DNA of 64,000 nucleotides. Source: Isoetes taiwanensis (taxonomy: Eukaryota; Streptophyta; Lycopodiopsida; Isoetales; Isoetaceae). Location: assembly GCA_021234155.1 (NCBI GenBank), contig JAJEKV010000072.1:4096407-4160406 (forward strand), in the 5' to 3' direction. Under the pieces are notes generated by a model. That model was not told where the DNA came from and did not search any database. It worked only from the letters and a program-made list of their open reading frames with translations. Made by a program: the position numbers and the translations under genes. The first letter of the stretch is position 1. Every line of letters begins with the position of its first letter. Below, in pieces: positions 30,357 to 42,812 of this stretch.

Positions 30357-32324
30357 TGACAAACAAATCGACTTCAGTAAATAGAAAATTGCGATAGGTT
30401 TCCATGAATAAATAATAGACAGAGCAATAAGTCTTTATTTTAGCAGATTACAAAAACATGAAATACAAGAGAACAATTCAGGTCCTCAAAGGAGGATAAC
30501 CATTCCAATATCATAAAGTGACTCACAAAGCCTATGCTTCTTTTTTTCCTGTAGAAAATTATAGTTTTTGCAGCCTTATTGTGCCTCCTACAGCATCCAT
30601 ATATGTCTCTTAGATTGAATTTTCCTCACTGCAGGCCCTTGTCAGATAGAGCAATCAATGGAGGGGGATGGGGAGGGGATAACGTCCTAATGATCTAGAT
30701 TAAAATCCTGTCCACTGCAGCCCCTTAGTGTGTTTTAAGTGCACAGTCTGCAGATGCTCCACATTTCTCATCTAGATGCTTACCTGGATATAGTAAATAA
30801 GGTTCGACAACAACAGGAGGCGGAAATATCGGCTGGTGAGCCAATTTGAGTTTTGTGCTTGCATTCCTTGCATGGGCACTGTTTCCATGTTCTTTTCCCC
30901 TTTTCTGGGGGTCTAGGTTTAAGTGCTGGGACATGTGAGACCTATTCCCAAGTCATTATCTCGCATCGTATACACATTTAAAAAACAAAGAGAGAAGTCC
31001 CATTTATAGTGAAAAGGATGGATAACGGCCATTTGGAGGTCCTATTTTCTAGATGTCATGTATATATATGTCCATAACACATCTTCAGTACAGGTGATCG
31101 AGATCCTTCTGATGATTACCTCTACTTGAGCTGTACAAAACTTCTACTTTTTTCTCCCTACAGACCCAAGGCATTCAGATTAAGCACGTTCTCTATCTAA
31201 TTAAGGACAGTACTTTAAATGTAACAGGCCATTCTGAGCTGCTCCCTTATGAATCAAACAAACCTCATGCCCCCTAAAGAAGCTATAATAGTTAGAGCTA
31301 ACAAGGTGCTTCTCAGAAAATCATATATAGCGCAATCTCTAATGCTTCAACTGGAATCCATTCTTAGGGAAAAAAACAATGGCAAGCATGGAAGATGGCT
31401 GCATATGCTATGAACATCCTGCAGCTACTACAGGATTGTTCCCACCTGTCCATGGTCAATGCATGTCATTAGACAAAATACAAGCCAGAAGAGCCTTAAA
31501 ATGATGCTTGGAAAATTTGATGATAACAAATTTGAATTAGGCTCGTGATAAGAAATTTGAACTGATCTGGTTGATGCCCAAAGAACTCCTTTTCATAAAT
31601 TCTAAGCTTGATCACATATGCGTAGTGGTCGAAGTCAACCAAATATTGAGCGTAAACTTGATAACAAAGTTTTCAGCTTTCACATGAATTGTGATATAAT
31701 GTATAAATCATGGTCACTGCAGAAACATTGCACGTTTGGATTTCCTTTTCAGCACCTTCCGAGTAATTCATACCTCGCACGTAAATCTTTTAACAATAAC
31801 AACAGTTCAAAATGCATACGCACCTATGGTTCCGGGAAGAAAGTAGACTACTTGCATTCCATCATTAATGAAGCGATTGTGCAACCAAAAAAAAAAAAAA
31901 AAAAGTTTGATATTCACGCTTTGACAGTCCGTTTGATATTTGATCTTGACGCTGCAGCTCCAAATCATAAAAAATGCAGAACTTTATTTTAATATTCGGG
32001 GTAATGCGGAGGAGGATATTCACGTGAATGCCATCGGTCTACGTGGCACTAGATATTCATACGTGAATAATGGCTGCTTGCATGGCATGCTTATGTGGAG
32101 TTGGCATGCTTATGTGTGAAAAACAAAGAACAAGTTGCTAACGCAATGATGGGTTGCCCTCTAAGTCCAATTGCAGTCATGTATCCTGAGAGGGCTAAGG
32201 AAGGGAATGCCCGAAGAGACGATGTATGAAGAAGACGAAGAAAGATAGAGTTAAAACACTAATGAATAATACGGAAGCTTATGACTTTCGTTACAAAGGC
32301 TGGCCATGTACATGAAACAAAGTA
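30357..32324. other. Intergenic, no gene seen
   Basis: AT-rich. A 69-codon minus-strand ORF (30725-30934; NLDPQKRGKEHGNSAHARN...) has no family match. A poly-A run lies at about 31888. At 32.0-32.1 kb, ATATTCA(C)GTGAAT-like words and GGCATGCTTATGTG occur twice each. Confidence 0.45.
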
Positions 32325-32501
32325 GTAAATAGAATAGAATAGAATAGTTTTTTTAACGTCCACGGAGACCAATAGGTCATGGGACCCATACAATGGGCTA
32401 GTACAATCATTACTACTAGGATTAAAAAACCCCTGCCTCGAAAGGTTTTCAAGGGAAAAACCTTTGCAGTAATGATGATACTAGACAAGCAGAGATAATG
32501 A

Positions 32502-34140
32502 CTACTGAGGGCTCAATAATTGCAGACGTTTATCTAGAACCTCAAGTATATATAATGCCAAGTCATGCACAAATGATGCTCTGAGAAGTTGTGGAAGCGT
32601 GGAATGGAATGCTAAGGTCAAAAAATGATTCCGGACTATCTCAAAAGCAGGGCAACTCAGAAGAGTATGGCTTTCATCTTCAATAACCTGTAACTGGCAA
32701 CAGGCACATAGTCTCGCTTCTCGCGGCAATTGCGGCCGCTCCCATCTATCTGCCTCAATCCGTAGCCTGTGGGACCCCGTGCGAATTGATGCAATAGCTA
32801 CAAGCTTGTTCCTGGACAATGAAGCAAGCAAATAAGCTTGGGGCCCTGGTGCCAAGGTGGGATTTATGTGTGCATGATAAAGACCAGTTTTCACTTGGGC
32901 CAAAGTAACTGCGTCCCATATCTTTTGAGAAAAGCGACCATTGAGATATTGTTGCAAAAGCTCAGGATCAGAACTGGCAAGCATCAGGCAGTGCTCTGGT
33001 TGCACAGCCCAACGGGCAAACCATGTAGTGCAATGCTCTTTCCAACATCGTTTCAAACGCTGAGGAGATTCAGCCATGGCAAGTGCAAGAACATGATACC
33101 TAACATCATCCATGTGGTGCACCTTGCAGATATAGTGGAGATGGCGCTTCATGGCAGAATGTTGAAGAGGCCAAAAACCTGTCTCTTCTAAAAGAATAGC
33201 ATAGGGCACCGTTGTTTTAACTCCGAGGCTGTAAGTGAGAAAGGACTTTTGCACCCGCTCCAAGCTCTCCCAAGCACTAGCACTAATGGCAGGCCCCCAC
33301 ACTTCAGAACCATACAGTAAAACAGGCTCTACCAAAGCCCGAAACAAGTGGGCTTCCGTGGCCAATCATGAATTTCTGCACGAAAACAATTGTTTTGCAT
33401 TGCATAGAGTGCTCTCCACCCAGCAGCCACCCGCTTGGTAATACACTGTTCCCAAAGTGTGTTCTTACAGAATTCTACACCAAGATACTTGTAGCTATCT
33501 ACAACTTCAACTTCGCAGCTATCATAGTGCATAGGGGGAACATTGTGACGAGAAGATTGAACTACCAAAAGCTTGGTCTTTTGGAGATTAACACGCAAAC
33601 CTGTGTTCTCACAAAAACTGTGCAGAGCATATAAATGTTGCTGCATACTAGCAGCGGTATGTGCCAGAAGTGAAACATCATCAGCATAGATAAGTTGCCT
33701 AATGATATAGTGTGCCAAATGTGGACCTCCGCCGCGATAATTATCAAGCCATTCTTCCAATTGATCAATGTACAAGCCAAAGAGTGTAGGAGATAAAGGG
33801 CAACCCTGACGAACTCCAATATTTCTAGTGATTTGAGTACCTGATGCTGGAAATTTAGCAAAAACCCTTTCATAGAGCCGATAAACTGCATTTTGAAGAT
33901 CTTGTGGAACTCCAAGTGCCTGCAAGCACTGCCAAAGAAGCTCGCGTGGTACTGTATCAAAAGCAGAAGTAAAATGCTGCATTACGCTCTTGAAGAGTTG
34001 GGTAATCCAAAATACCTGCAAGCGCAGGAGCTAATGTCTGTTCATATTCAAAAGATCTAGAATAAGTCAAGCGAATGCGAGGGGAAGGAGCCTGGATAGC
34101 AATGGGTTGAAGAGGTGGAAGCTGCCACTTTAATGACAAA
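32502..34140 (-). pseudogene. LINE reverse transcriptase, fingers deleted, frameshifted
   Basis: In transcription order: LSLKWQLPPLQP...(linker just after the endonuclease), then FDTVPRELLWQCLQALG, GVRQGCPLSPTLFGLYIDQLEEW, the catalytic YADDVSLLAH (about 33680) and VNLQKTKLLV. A frameshift near 33365 (HDWP...EAHLFRALVEPVLLYGSEVWG) leads into a C-terminal domain with CACCQLQVIEDESHTLLSC (CCHC type, about 32650-32715). Only about 60 residues separate the endonuclease end from FDTVP, where LINE ORF2 normally has over 200, so the RT N-terminal fingers (including the RPISL-type motif) are deleted. Not functional. Confidence 0.88.
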
Positions 34141-36539
34141 CTAGGAACGTGTGCCCGGCGATGCCGGGCATTAGCACGGGACGTGTGGAATGGATATGCC
34201 GGACATTAGCACGGGACGTGTGGAATGGATAGGCATGATGGATTCTGTAAGTGGGACAAAATGTGCACGTTTGTCTTGTATACTATGTAGATAAATCACA
34301 GTGTGAAGCTGTGAGGGGTATTTTCTTCAATTGATGTTGAATTGGGAGGGAGAATGGATGAGAGAACATTCATTGTATTTCAGGAACAAAACGTTGAAAA
34401 TGAATTGAATTGATTTCTATCTAGGGGATGTACAAAACATATGGAAAACATGCTAGCTTTAGAAGTTGTGAGAGTGAATAGTGGACGCTAAACGGAAGAT
34501 GTTTGTCATAGCAATACATAAGTCAATATGGTCTATATTAGCATGGAACTTTAATTTGTGTTTGAAGGTCCAATGACAATTGGACCTACAATGGTAATAG
34601 TGAAATCCCCAACTAAATACATCTATACATATATCTATCAAAAAATGTGTCCTTACAAAATTTTTTACAAAGTCTTGCTCGTGCCTCGTATGCTTACTCC
34701 AATCTCAAAAATTGTGTAATCTCAGATATTGTGTGTGGCTATAATGCTTTGCATATGTGATTGATGATATGCCCAGAAGATACTATATAGTCAAGTTGTG
34801 TGAGAGCCAAGTCTAACATGTGGACCAATTTAAAATAATCTATATAAAAAATTTTATGCTACAAAAGCATCCAATAAATGCGAGCATGAGCCTAAAACGA
34901 TCAATAAGGAGCTCCAAAATTTAAATGTGACTTAGGAAATTGCCTCTTTTTAGCCCACTGTAAAACCATATAGTTCATTCCATTCCTTGAGTTATGCAAT
35001 CTAGAACCTTGAAAAGAGAAGCTTGCAAATATTTTTCAAGAATACCATCCTTGTTAAGAAACATCCTAATTTCTTTGCAAAGTTTGTTTGACCTGGTGTA
35101 TCTTCTCTTTGCCCATTTGCAATGTTCGTGCATATGAGGCCAAGTTGACTACATCATGTTGGCAAGAACATTTGAAAAGTAGGTTGAGTAAATCCTCATG
35201 GCAAGAACAAACACCCTAATGTAGAACCACCTCCAAACAACAGTGCCTATTTGTTTTTATTACGCCAAACATTGCTTCATGCCAAAGCCAAACATTGCTT
35301 CATGCCAACACATTGCCAACACATTGTTTTTATTACGCCAAACATTTATGGAAGGTATTTGGATCATATCCTTCGAGTTTTCTCTAGACTCAGCGAGGAC
35401 AATTTTCCACTAAGATTCATGTCCCTACGATCTAAGTTGTTTGTTCTGCCTTTCTATACTAACATATGAACGAATGATGCCACAACTTGTACATTGTCAC
35501 TGCTTACAACTTGTACACTCTCAAATGTAAAAAACATGTGCCTTTGATTTAGACTCGACCATTAGTAATTGTATACATTGATAATCTACTCAAGAAATGG
35601 GATGTGGGCAAAATATACACTATAGAAATGGAAGTCCAAGCATAGTTGCAATGGGATTGGCCATTTTGCTTGAAATGCATTTTATGGACATTATCTTCAA
35701 ACTGTATAAAGGGCTTAGAGTTAACTTTCCAATTGCATGATTTAATTCTTGCAAAGAAGAGCTTCTAGGATGTTAAATGGTTTGTAAGATCTAGAAATGA
35801 TAACTTTGCAATTACAAAGAACTCTTAGAAAAAATAGATGATGGATAGAATGCCAGAATTGCATTCAAGTCTGTGTGATTCAATATAATGCAGATGTTTT
35901 ACATTATTATTTGTTTGAACAATCCTTTCTTTTCCTCTACGACGAGGCTGGACAGAAGGAAAATAATGCATCAAAGTCTGCAACAAACGACCTTCCAAAC
36001 AATTACATTCCTATATGCATTGTCTAAGACCGAGAATACAGATGGCATGTATACAATGATCAATTATTATATTTCCTTGACATATATGCTAAAAAAAATA
36101 GCCATCATATTACCTTGAAGTAATATGGTGTAAATAAATTGCTACCACTTGGGGTGCAGAAACAACATCAAAATAGAGATATCACTGAGTCAAAGCATGT
36201 TGCTACAAAAGAGAAATTTGATCCTAATTCCAAGGCCCCTAGCTCTAAAAGTGTCATTTAACACCTGCATATTTTTGCAAATTATAGAACACCACAGAAA
36301 GCAAATCTTTAGCACAATGAGATGAATGACCTGCAAGTACTAATATGTAAATAAATGCTGATCTAAAATAACTATGAAATCAAAAAATGATTGAAAACCT
36401 AACCCGATACAACAGTGTTGAATTCCTTGATTGCAAAAGTAAGCTGCCACACTTAATCATGCAAGATAGAAATAAAGCAATTCAGCTGGTGGAAGCATGA
36501 AACCGCTTTGTATCCAAATCACCACCTAAATGGAATGTT

Positions 36540-36643
36540 GCCAACTATTCTTGAATCCTTATTATGGTTTTCTGCCAATTGAAAAGAACATGCCAACTAT
36601 TCTTGAATCCTTATTATGGTTTTCTGCCAACTGAAAAGAACAT
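36540..36643. repeat. 52-bp tandem duplication inside the Helitron
   Basis: GCCAACTATTCTTGAATCC...AAAAGAACAT at 36540-36591 repeats at 36592-36643 with one change. Confidence 0.85.
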
Positions 36644-37110
36644 TCAATAATAAGCACCCATGTCATTTAAAAAATACGACTTATAATATAGCTGGAAATA
36701 ATATTTTTCTCATTTCCTCATGTGCTTAAGAATCTAAAAATAGAATAGCCAAATGGTATCTGCAGATCCAACAGCCAGAGCTTAATGAATAAATCAGCTA
36801 AACAGGAGGAATAAAGATAATGCCAAAATGAAATGGAAGGACAAAAAATACATCATAACTCTCCTGAACTCTGAAGTTCCATTCAAAATGGCAACGTCAT
36901 GCAATACCAAAGAGGAATTCATGCAATGCCAAAGGGAGATTCACAACAATAGGTGCATGCAAAAAAGATGTGCATATACATGCACTCTCTTATTTAAGTC
37001 TAGAATAACCTAATTAATTTCCATAAATCGCAACAAAAAATTGGAACTCGGAATAAAGAAACTAATGGCTGGACCTAAACCAAAATCTCTTGTCTCAGAT
37101 CTAGATTTGA

Positions 37111-37160
37111 AATCACATTTTTGAAGAATCAATCCAATCACATTTTTGAAGAATCAATCC
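37111..37160. repeat. 25-bp tandem duplication inside the Helitron
   Basis: AATCACATTTTTGAAGAATC(AATCC) occurs twice without change. Confidence 0.85.
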
Positions 37161-40043
37161 TGGACATTCTTGAAGCCTAAACATTCTTGGTGGGCCAATC
37201 CATTTACAGAAGTCGTGCAAGATAGAAAATGCAATTGGGGAAAAGTGAAATGAAAAAAATAATGACGGACCTATAGACCAAACTCCTTTGCTTGTAATGC
37301 TGCCCTTCAAACCGTGTCCTGATGACTTAGAAGATCTGAAACCTGGACAATATGCAAACAGAAGAAAAATAAATTTCACAATAGAATAGAATAGAATCTA
37401 ACAATGAACATTAATGAATTTGCATCAAAGGCTCAAATAATTCTCTGGTTGTTTGCAACTATATGAAGCTAATAAATCAAATTGTTGCAGCAATCCTTCG
37501 CAATCGGGCAGCAAATTTATATGTATGATAATGTTGTGCTACTATCATACATGAGGCCCTCAGAAATGATAATAGCTCTCAAGTTTTGACATAACAGAAT
37601 ACGTTAGTTCAAAATCAAGAAAAAACTGAAGCTCTAAGAAATGATAATAGCGATGAGCTGCAAGGTACACTACAGTAAAGCAGACATCTGACATTGAACT
37701 GAATGTGATGTATAAATCATTGAATATTCATGAAGAAGAAGCCTTATATCTCCAGTGCTTTTCCATATCTGCAGATCTAAAGTTGGTTGAAGAATATGCA
37801 CGCTTGGGTCATGTTGCCTTTGGTAGTAAATATATGAGGATATTATGATCATAGTACTACCGAAGTGTCCGAAGAATTTGAAGATCGCTCTAATAATGTT
37901 ATGGAGCACCTACAAAACCATCATTGACAACACATAGAATCTCATGTCAATGATATGTTTATTTGCTGGATTGTACAATATGGACATGCTTGAAATATGT
38001 ACATTTATGCAAACAAATCTAGTTCGACAATCTGGATGAGATTGCATGATGGCAATGATGGTGCATAATGAAATTCAAATAAGTACCTAACACTTGATCA
38101 GGAAGGCCCATGCCCACGAAGCTCCAGAAAAGCATTTTATAAAATAGAAGATATTCCATTGCTGCTACTCCTTTTGCTTCCTAACAAATCCAATGTATTA
38201 TTTGTAGATGCTCAAACAAATGAGCAGCAAAATACTTGTATATAATCCGGCAAGGACAAATTGCTTGCTTGCTAACTGTGAACTCCGCATTTGTCTGTTA
38301 GTCTTGAACTTTGATGCCACATTGCTGATTACCATCAGAAAAGCCTTCCACATCTGCAACGGAAGAGGGGATTGTGCCTTCAATCAAAGTTTTGATTCGA
38401 ATCCCTCAATATGTTGGCATGGAATCCAGTTTGAAGCTCACTATTACAGAACAGAGTTGTGCTTTTCAGAACAATTGAGGTTAGGATGTGAAAGTGCAGC
38501 AACAATAAATTCGTTTTAAAATGTCAAGAAGTGGTTTGATACAGCCATTACCAAGCCGAGCTTGGTTTTCTCCTACCCATCTCCAACACTGCGCACACGC
38601 AACCAGTTCGATAGCAAACCAAGCCCTTCTTTGCACAAAGCCCTTTTTGTATTTCAAATCCGACAACACATTTCTAATTAGTCAAAGTTCTAAGATGATC
38701 TAAAGGAGCTCATGAACATGCGCAATTTGAAGATTCAAACTTTGAAGTTAAATTATAGAGAACCGAATACTCAGCTCAGTCTTGCCAATCTCCAGAACCC
38801 AATTTCCCATGTAGGACTCTTAAAACCTACTTAGAACCTTAAATGTAACCCAATTTCACTCGTAGAACCCTGCTTCTTGCAGAATTACAATGCAGCATAG
38901 CAAACTTAGCACATATTTGATGTGTTGCCATGTATCCTTTTTCCTCTGTTTATGCATGCAAACTAAACTTGTAGCTCTGTATTCAGATTACAAAGGAAAA
39001 ACATGCTTAAAGCATCCGATTCTAACCTTATCTAACCATCAACGTGAACTTAGAATCCGACCTGTTGCCCAATTGGAATCCAAATTGGGAAAGGAACCTG
39101 CTTTGTGAACTCAAATGGAGTAAGAAAATGTGAAAAACTACACCTTTTGAATACCTGTTATGCATCTAACACTGTTGTTTCTTCACGGTGGAAGCTACAG
39201 AAACTTCTTCGTATCTTAGTAGGACAGATATTTCTGGAGCCAGGTATCATCTTTCTGTCACAACAAATATCTAAAACTTAAAGGGGACAACCGCAATCGA
39301 TCCGAAATCCAGTCAGTTGCAAACTCAGATTTGATCATGATGTCACATAGTCAATCCCTTTAGTTTTTTTTTTCTTCTTATTTTTAAAGGACACGTGTTT
39401 CACTGAAGTTTTTTCTTGGAATGGAAATAATACAGCAGAAGTTGGAAATGCCAGTTATGAAGCTGGAATAGTATGGCAATATAGAAAACATACTTCATGA
39501 TCACGGTATAGAGCATATACCCTTTGGACATTACAGAAAAAATACACTATGATGACATTGGTACTCCAAATTATTGTACTTACAGAGTTGTGGACGCAGA
39601 TATTGCAGCCATGTACGACAGTATTGCACAGGAGGACATTGATCAAGCTCTTGAATGGACGCAAATAGGGGCTCTAGCCTTCTCACAATAAATGGTGATA
39701 TCAAATGCGCATGGAGCCCTCTAGATGGATGTAGTAATGGGCTGCCTCTGAGAAATCAAGCCTAATCTCGCATCTTATAATAAGCTCAAATGTTGAAGAT
39801 GGCAATGAGGATGAGGAATACAGTTTCTGTTTGAAGATTATACACAAAAAATAGATATCCCCCGGATCAAATGGGCTCCGAAAATATCTGCCCCGGTAAA
39901 ACTCAAACCAGGTACGAACTGGCTTAAATACTCCAACCAGCCGGTCAGACATGCATCAGAGAATCTCGTTCAAGATATAAAGGAAATGACTATTGAAGCT
40001 CTTTTGATGGCAGGAAAAAGAGCCAAATAGAGCTGAAACGAAA

Positions 40044-40238
40044 ATGGCATACCCTAATCAAGCCTCCACTGCTGGCTTCAGTTCCTCCTCCATCCAAAAC
40101 GGCTCCTGCAGGTCTAGAAAAAGTTTTATTTCCTTGCAAGACAATACTAACGTGAAAAGGTTCGATCCAAACCTTGGCGCAAGACCTGCAATGTCGCCAC
40201 TGGAAAAAGCATTAGAGAGTGAATCAATGACGGAATGA
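40044..40238 (+). CDS. Transit-peptide-like ORF, possible captured first exon
   Basis: A 64-codon ORF in a good start context (GAAAATGGC), antisense to the Helitron and close to its 5' end. The N-terminus is Ser-rich and basic (MAYPNQASTAGFSSSSIQNG, SRKSFISLQDN), followed by an ordered-looking NVKRFDPNLGARPAMSPLEKAL. It looks like the first exon of a plastid-targeted host protein captured by the Helitron. Family not recognised. Could be chance. Confidence 0.35.
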   Translation: MAYPNQASTAGFSSSSIQNGSCRSRKSFISLQDNTNVKRFDPNLGARPAMSPLEKALESESMTE

Positions 40239-40407
40239 GATAGCCGTAGTCGAAGAGCAGATCGATTTCAAATCCCTCGCCGCCTAATGCATAATTAAAT
40301 GCAGACGGCCAAAATAGTGCCGCAAGGGAGAGGGAACGCCGCATGCGGCGTTACATGCGGCGTTCTGTGGCACGAAAACCAAAGCCATCCCAAAATAAGA
40401 AAGAAGA

Positions 40408-41225
40408 TAAAGTGGATAGTGATCAGATTTTATCTCCTCATCTCTATGCCTTGTGCCAATTTGAAAGTCTGAAATGAGATCCAAGGCTTGCACTTGGGAA
40501 ATGACATAATCAACAACACTAGTACCACCACCCTGCCTATCATGTCTGCATGTAATACCTTTAGAGTGTGGCCATTGCTCTAAGCCATTACAAAGTACCA
40601 TCTCAAAGACTTCACACAACTGGATGAGCTCCCTTCCAAATGTTGAGACGGGTTTGTTAGCATCAGGCGATGAACGTGGAAATACTGTATCATTAGCAGA
40701 CATCCATAAAGGGTCACGAACATCCTCAAGTATGAGTTGAGCAGCTTGCATTTCAGCAGTGCGAGCATTGAAATCACCAAGAAGAATAACATGGCCCAAC
40801 TGTTTGAATTGAGCAATGTCATCATAAAGATCACCATAGAGATCACTGCGAGCGACATCATATTCATCATAAAAAGGTGATGATATAGGTGGAAAGTAAC
40901 ATGCAGCAACAAAAATGGTACTACTATTGTGGCAATGAAGTTTGATCCACATGTAGCGATTATATCTATCAGCTTTATGAAGCGTGATATATGGGGCAAG
41001 GGCATCCTTGAAATAGCAAGCAACTCCACCGCAACCTCGTTGCCCATGACATTCATTAAATAATGAAAAGAATTGATAGCCTGTAAAATGAGGTAGTCGT
41101 TTGGCTGAATGCTCCCACATTTCCATGAGCAGAAGGATATCCATATCTTTTGCAATGGGATTCAAGCCATCACCTTTACGCCATGGAAAACCTCGACAAT
41201 TCCAAGACACCAACCGAAGGCACAT
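40408..41225 (-). pseudogene. LINE APE-type endonuclease
   Basis: Exo_endo_phos domain that nicks target DNA for target-primed reverse transcription. Minus-strand motifs in order: LVSWNCRGFPWRK (Asn), LLMEMWEH (catalytic Glu), VACYFKD, GDFNART (Asp/Asn), DYVIS and SDHYPLY (Asp-His, at the 40412-40432 end). All catalytic residues are present. The open frame continues past 40408 for about 40 residues into Helitron sequence and stops at 40284; that tail is not LINE. A TAG lies just upstream of the ATG, so leader and endonuclease are separate frames or another frame break. Confidence 0.88.
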
Positions 41226-41380
41226 TTCCTAGGAAGGTACATTTGAGGTATGAGCAGTGCGAGCTGAGGAGGCTGGAGCAATAGAGGCGGCAGCGGCAGC
41301 GGCAGCAGTAACATCAGCAGCAGCATAATTACATAATGTATTATTATTACATAAGAGAAGTTGATGTATTGCATTACTAT

Positions 41381-42700
41381 GTACTACTTGGTGAGTTTGA
41401 ACAATAAATGTGCATTTAGAGCTTCATCCAGAAGTTTGTATACCATATTCATTTATGCCAATAATCTGGACACCATAGAGTGAACATCTTCATATAAGCA
41501 TTTTAGTGATTGGGATCAAACTGTATACTGTAATATGTGAAATTAGCTTTGACCTAAAGCCATGCATAACACCCTGGAATAGGTGTGGGAAAGAACCAGC
41601 AGAAAATCTGTGGTGAATACTGGAGCAGTCCACATAAGTAAAGGTGCAAGAAATCTGCCAAAAATCGGAGTTATTTATGCATATTAGATCCTGCAATAGA
41701 ATTTGGGTAAACCTTGTATCTGTCTATAGAAGAAGAGGTTATTGTAATCACATTTTTATGAATGACTACAGTCGCTGTCACATTTTATTCCTGCGAAATG
41801 AAGACAATCTGAAAGAACCTCACAAATCAAACAACAAGCTTATTTGCTAAATTTATGGCAGATTAATATCTGTAGTAAAACATTTGACATGTTACATTCC
41901 TTAGAAAAAGTCAATGCAACGCTAAGAATATCAGTTGTGGTGCCTTCACTGCTCCCCTGAAGCACAAGGTTTCTACTTACCTGCTTCAAATCGCTTGCAT
42001 GCTTGTGTAGTCTTTGGCTGCCTGGGAAATCTGTGGCAGCAAAATGTTGTCTCTGGATTTCATTCTTTTTTCCTTCAGTTTTTCTTGGCTTGTTTTTTCT
42101 TACAAGGCAATATTTTAGATTCGAGATCGGAAGCGATATGGCCAGTTATGGGTCCTAGTGCTGATGCTTCAGATCCTCCAAAACTTCCATGCGAGGCTCC
42201 CGGCGTATTTTCTGCTGGTCAGGGCTGCTCTTTTTCTGAATGGGACTTTTGCTAACGGTGCTTTCCCTACTTCCCCTTCTGCTTCCGCTGCCATGGATCA
42301 GCCGAAACGAAAGAAGGGAGCTCATTCATGCCACTGTCATAGGCCCAAACAATCTCTACCATCAGGCACATCCCAAACGGATCGTTGCCGTCTAACTGTC
42401 ACTGAACGTCACAAAAACTCTAGAAAAGCCCAACTGATCGCAATCGCTTATACAGAATATTCTATGGCATATTATTCTCAGAATAAATCAAGGCCTTCAA
42501 AACGTCACTCCACCCTCCAACAAGAGGGTTGCCCCCTACGGGCAACCCAAAAATGTGTGAATTACCCCCTTAATAGAATTTGGGTCCACGCACTTGCCAC
42601 ATCAGCATGGGGTACTCACAGTTATGAATACCCCCGATTCTCCCTGCAGATCAACCTGGTGGAAGGCTCCCATTTCGGGCGCTAATAAAGTGTGCGAGTC
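41381..42700. other. Intergenic, unassigned
   Basis: The 5' limit of the LINE is not defined here. A plus ORF at 42158-42685 (MDQPKRKKGAHSCHCHRP...) has a basic patch but no recognised domain; it lies directly upstream of a LINE-type 3' end and could be a decayed passenger of that unit. Confidence 0.35.
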
Positions 42701-42734
42701 TCTCTCTAACCTTTAGTCCATAAACGTTGGTTTT

Positions 42735-42812
42735 TATGTGCTCTTTGTTTGGGTCCCATAGGCATATTGGTCTTCGTGGACGATAAAAACAGATCCAATT
42801 CAATTCATTTTA
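42735..42812 (+). repeat. LINE-type 3' end with (CAATT)n tail
   Basis: GGGTCCCATAGGCATATTGG, then CTTCGTGGACGATAAAAA and CAATTCAATTCATTTT. It aligns with the 3' ends at 21.0 kb (plus) and 32.4 kb (minus) but carries a different pentamer tail. Confidence 0.6.

Larger units (their letters stand above)
34231..40043. other. Helitron body without recognised genes
   Basis: AT-rich, with scattered exon-like open stretches on the minus strand between splice-like signals (about 37270-37345, 37745-37870, 38220-38400). They may be fragments of captured host genes, but I cannot name them. A local duplication of TTTTTATTACGCCAAACATT lies at about 35255 and 35325. Confidence 0.4.
34141..40407 (-). mobile_element. 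Non-autonomous Helitron, 6,267 bp, inserted in the LINE
   Basis: On the minus strand the element starts TCTTCTTTCTTATTTTGGG (5' TC, at 40407) and ends with an 8-bp hairpin TGCCCGGC-ATC-GCCGGGCA (34170-34152), 7 nt, then CTAG (34144-34141). Host A (complement of t40408) and T (complement of a34140) flank it, as expected for A|T insertion without target duplication. Removing it joins LINE codons ...HYPLY and LSLKW... in frame. No Rep or helicase inside. A 35-bp tandem duplication (34161-34195, 34196-34230) sits beside the 3' hairpin. Confidence 0.9.
32325..41380 (-). mobile_element. LINE retrotransposon, split by a Helitron
   Basis: Minus-strand non-LTR element. From 5' (high coordinates): an Ala-rich leader encoded by GCT/GCC repeats (about 41260-41340), an APE endonuclease (41225-40408), the nested Helitron (40407-34141), an RT with zinc-finger C-terminus (34140-32502) and a 3' UTR ending in GTGGACGTTAAAAA and an (ATTCT)n tail at 32347-32325. 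RT motifs before FDTVPRELLW are missing. No target duplication was determined because the 5' limit is not fixed. Confidence 0.85.
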
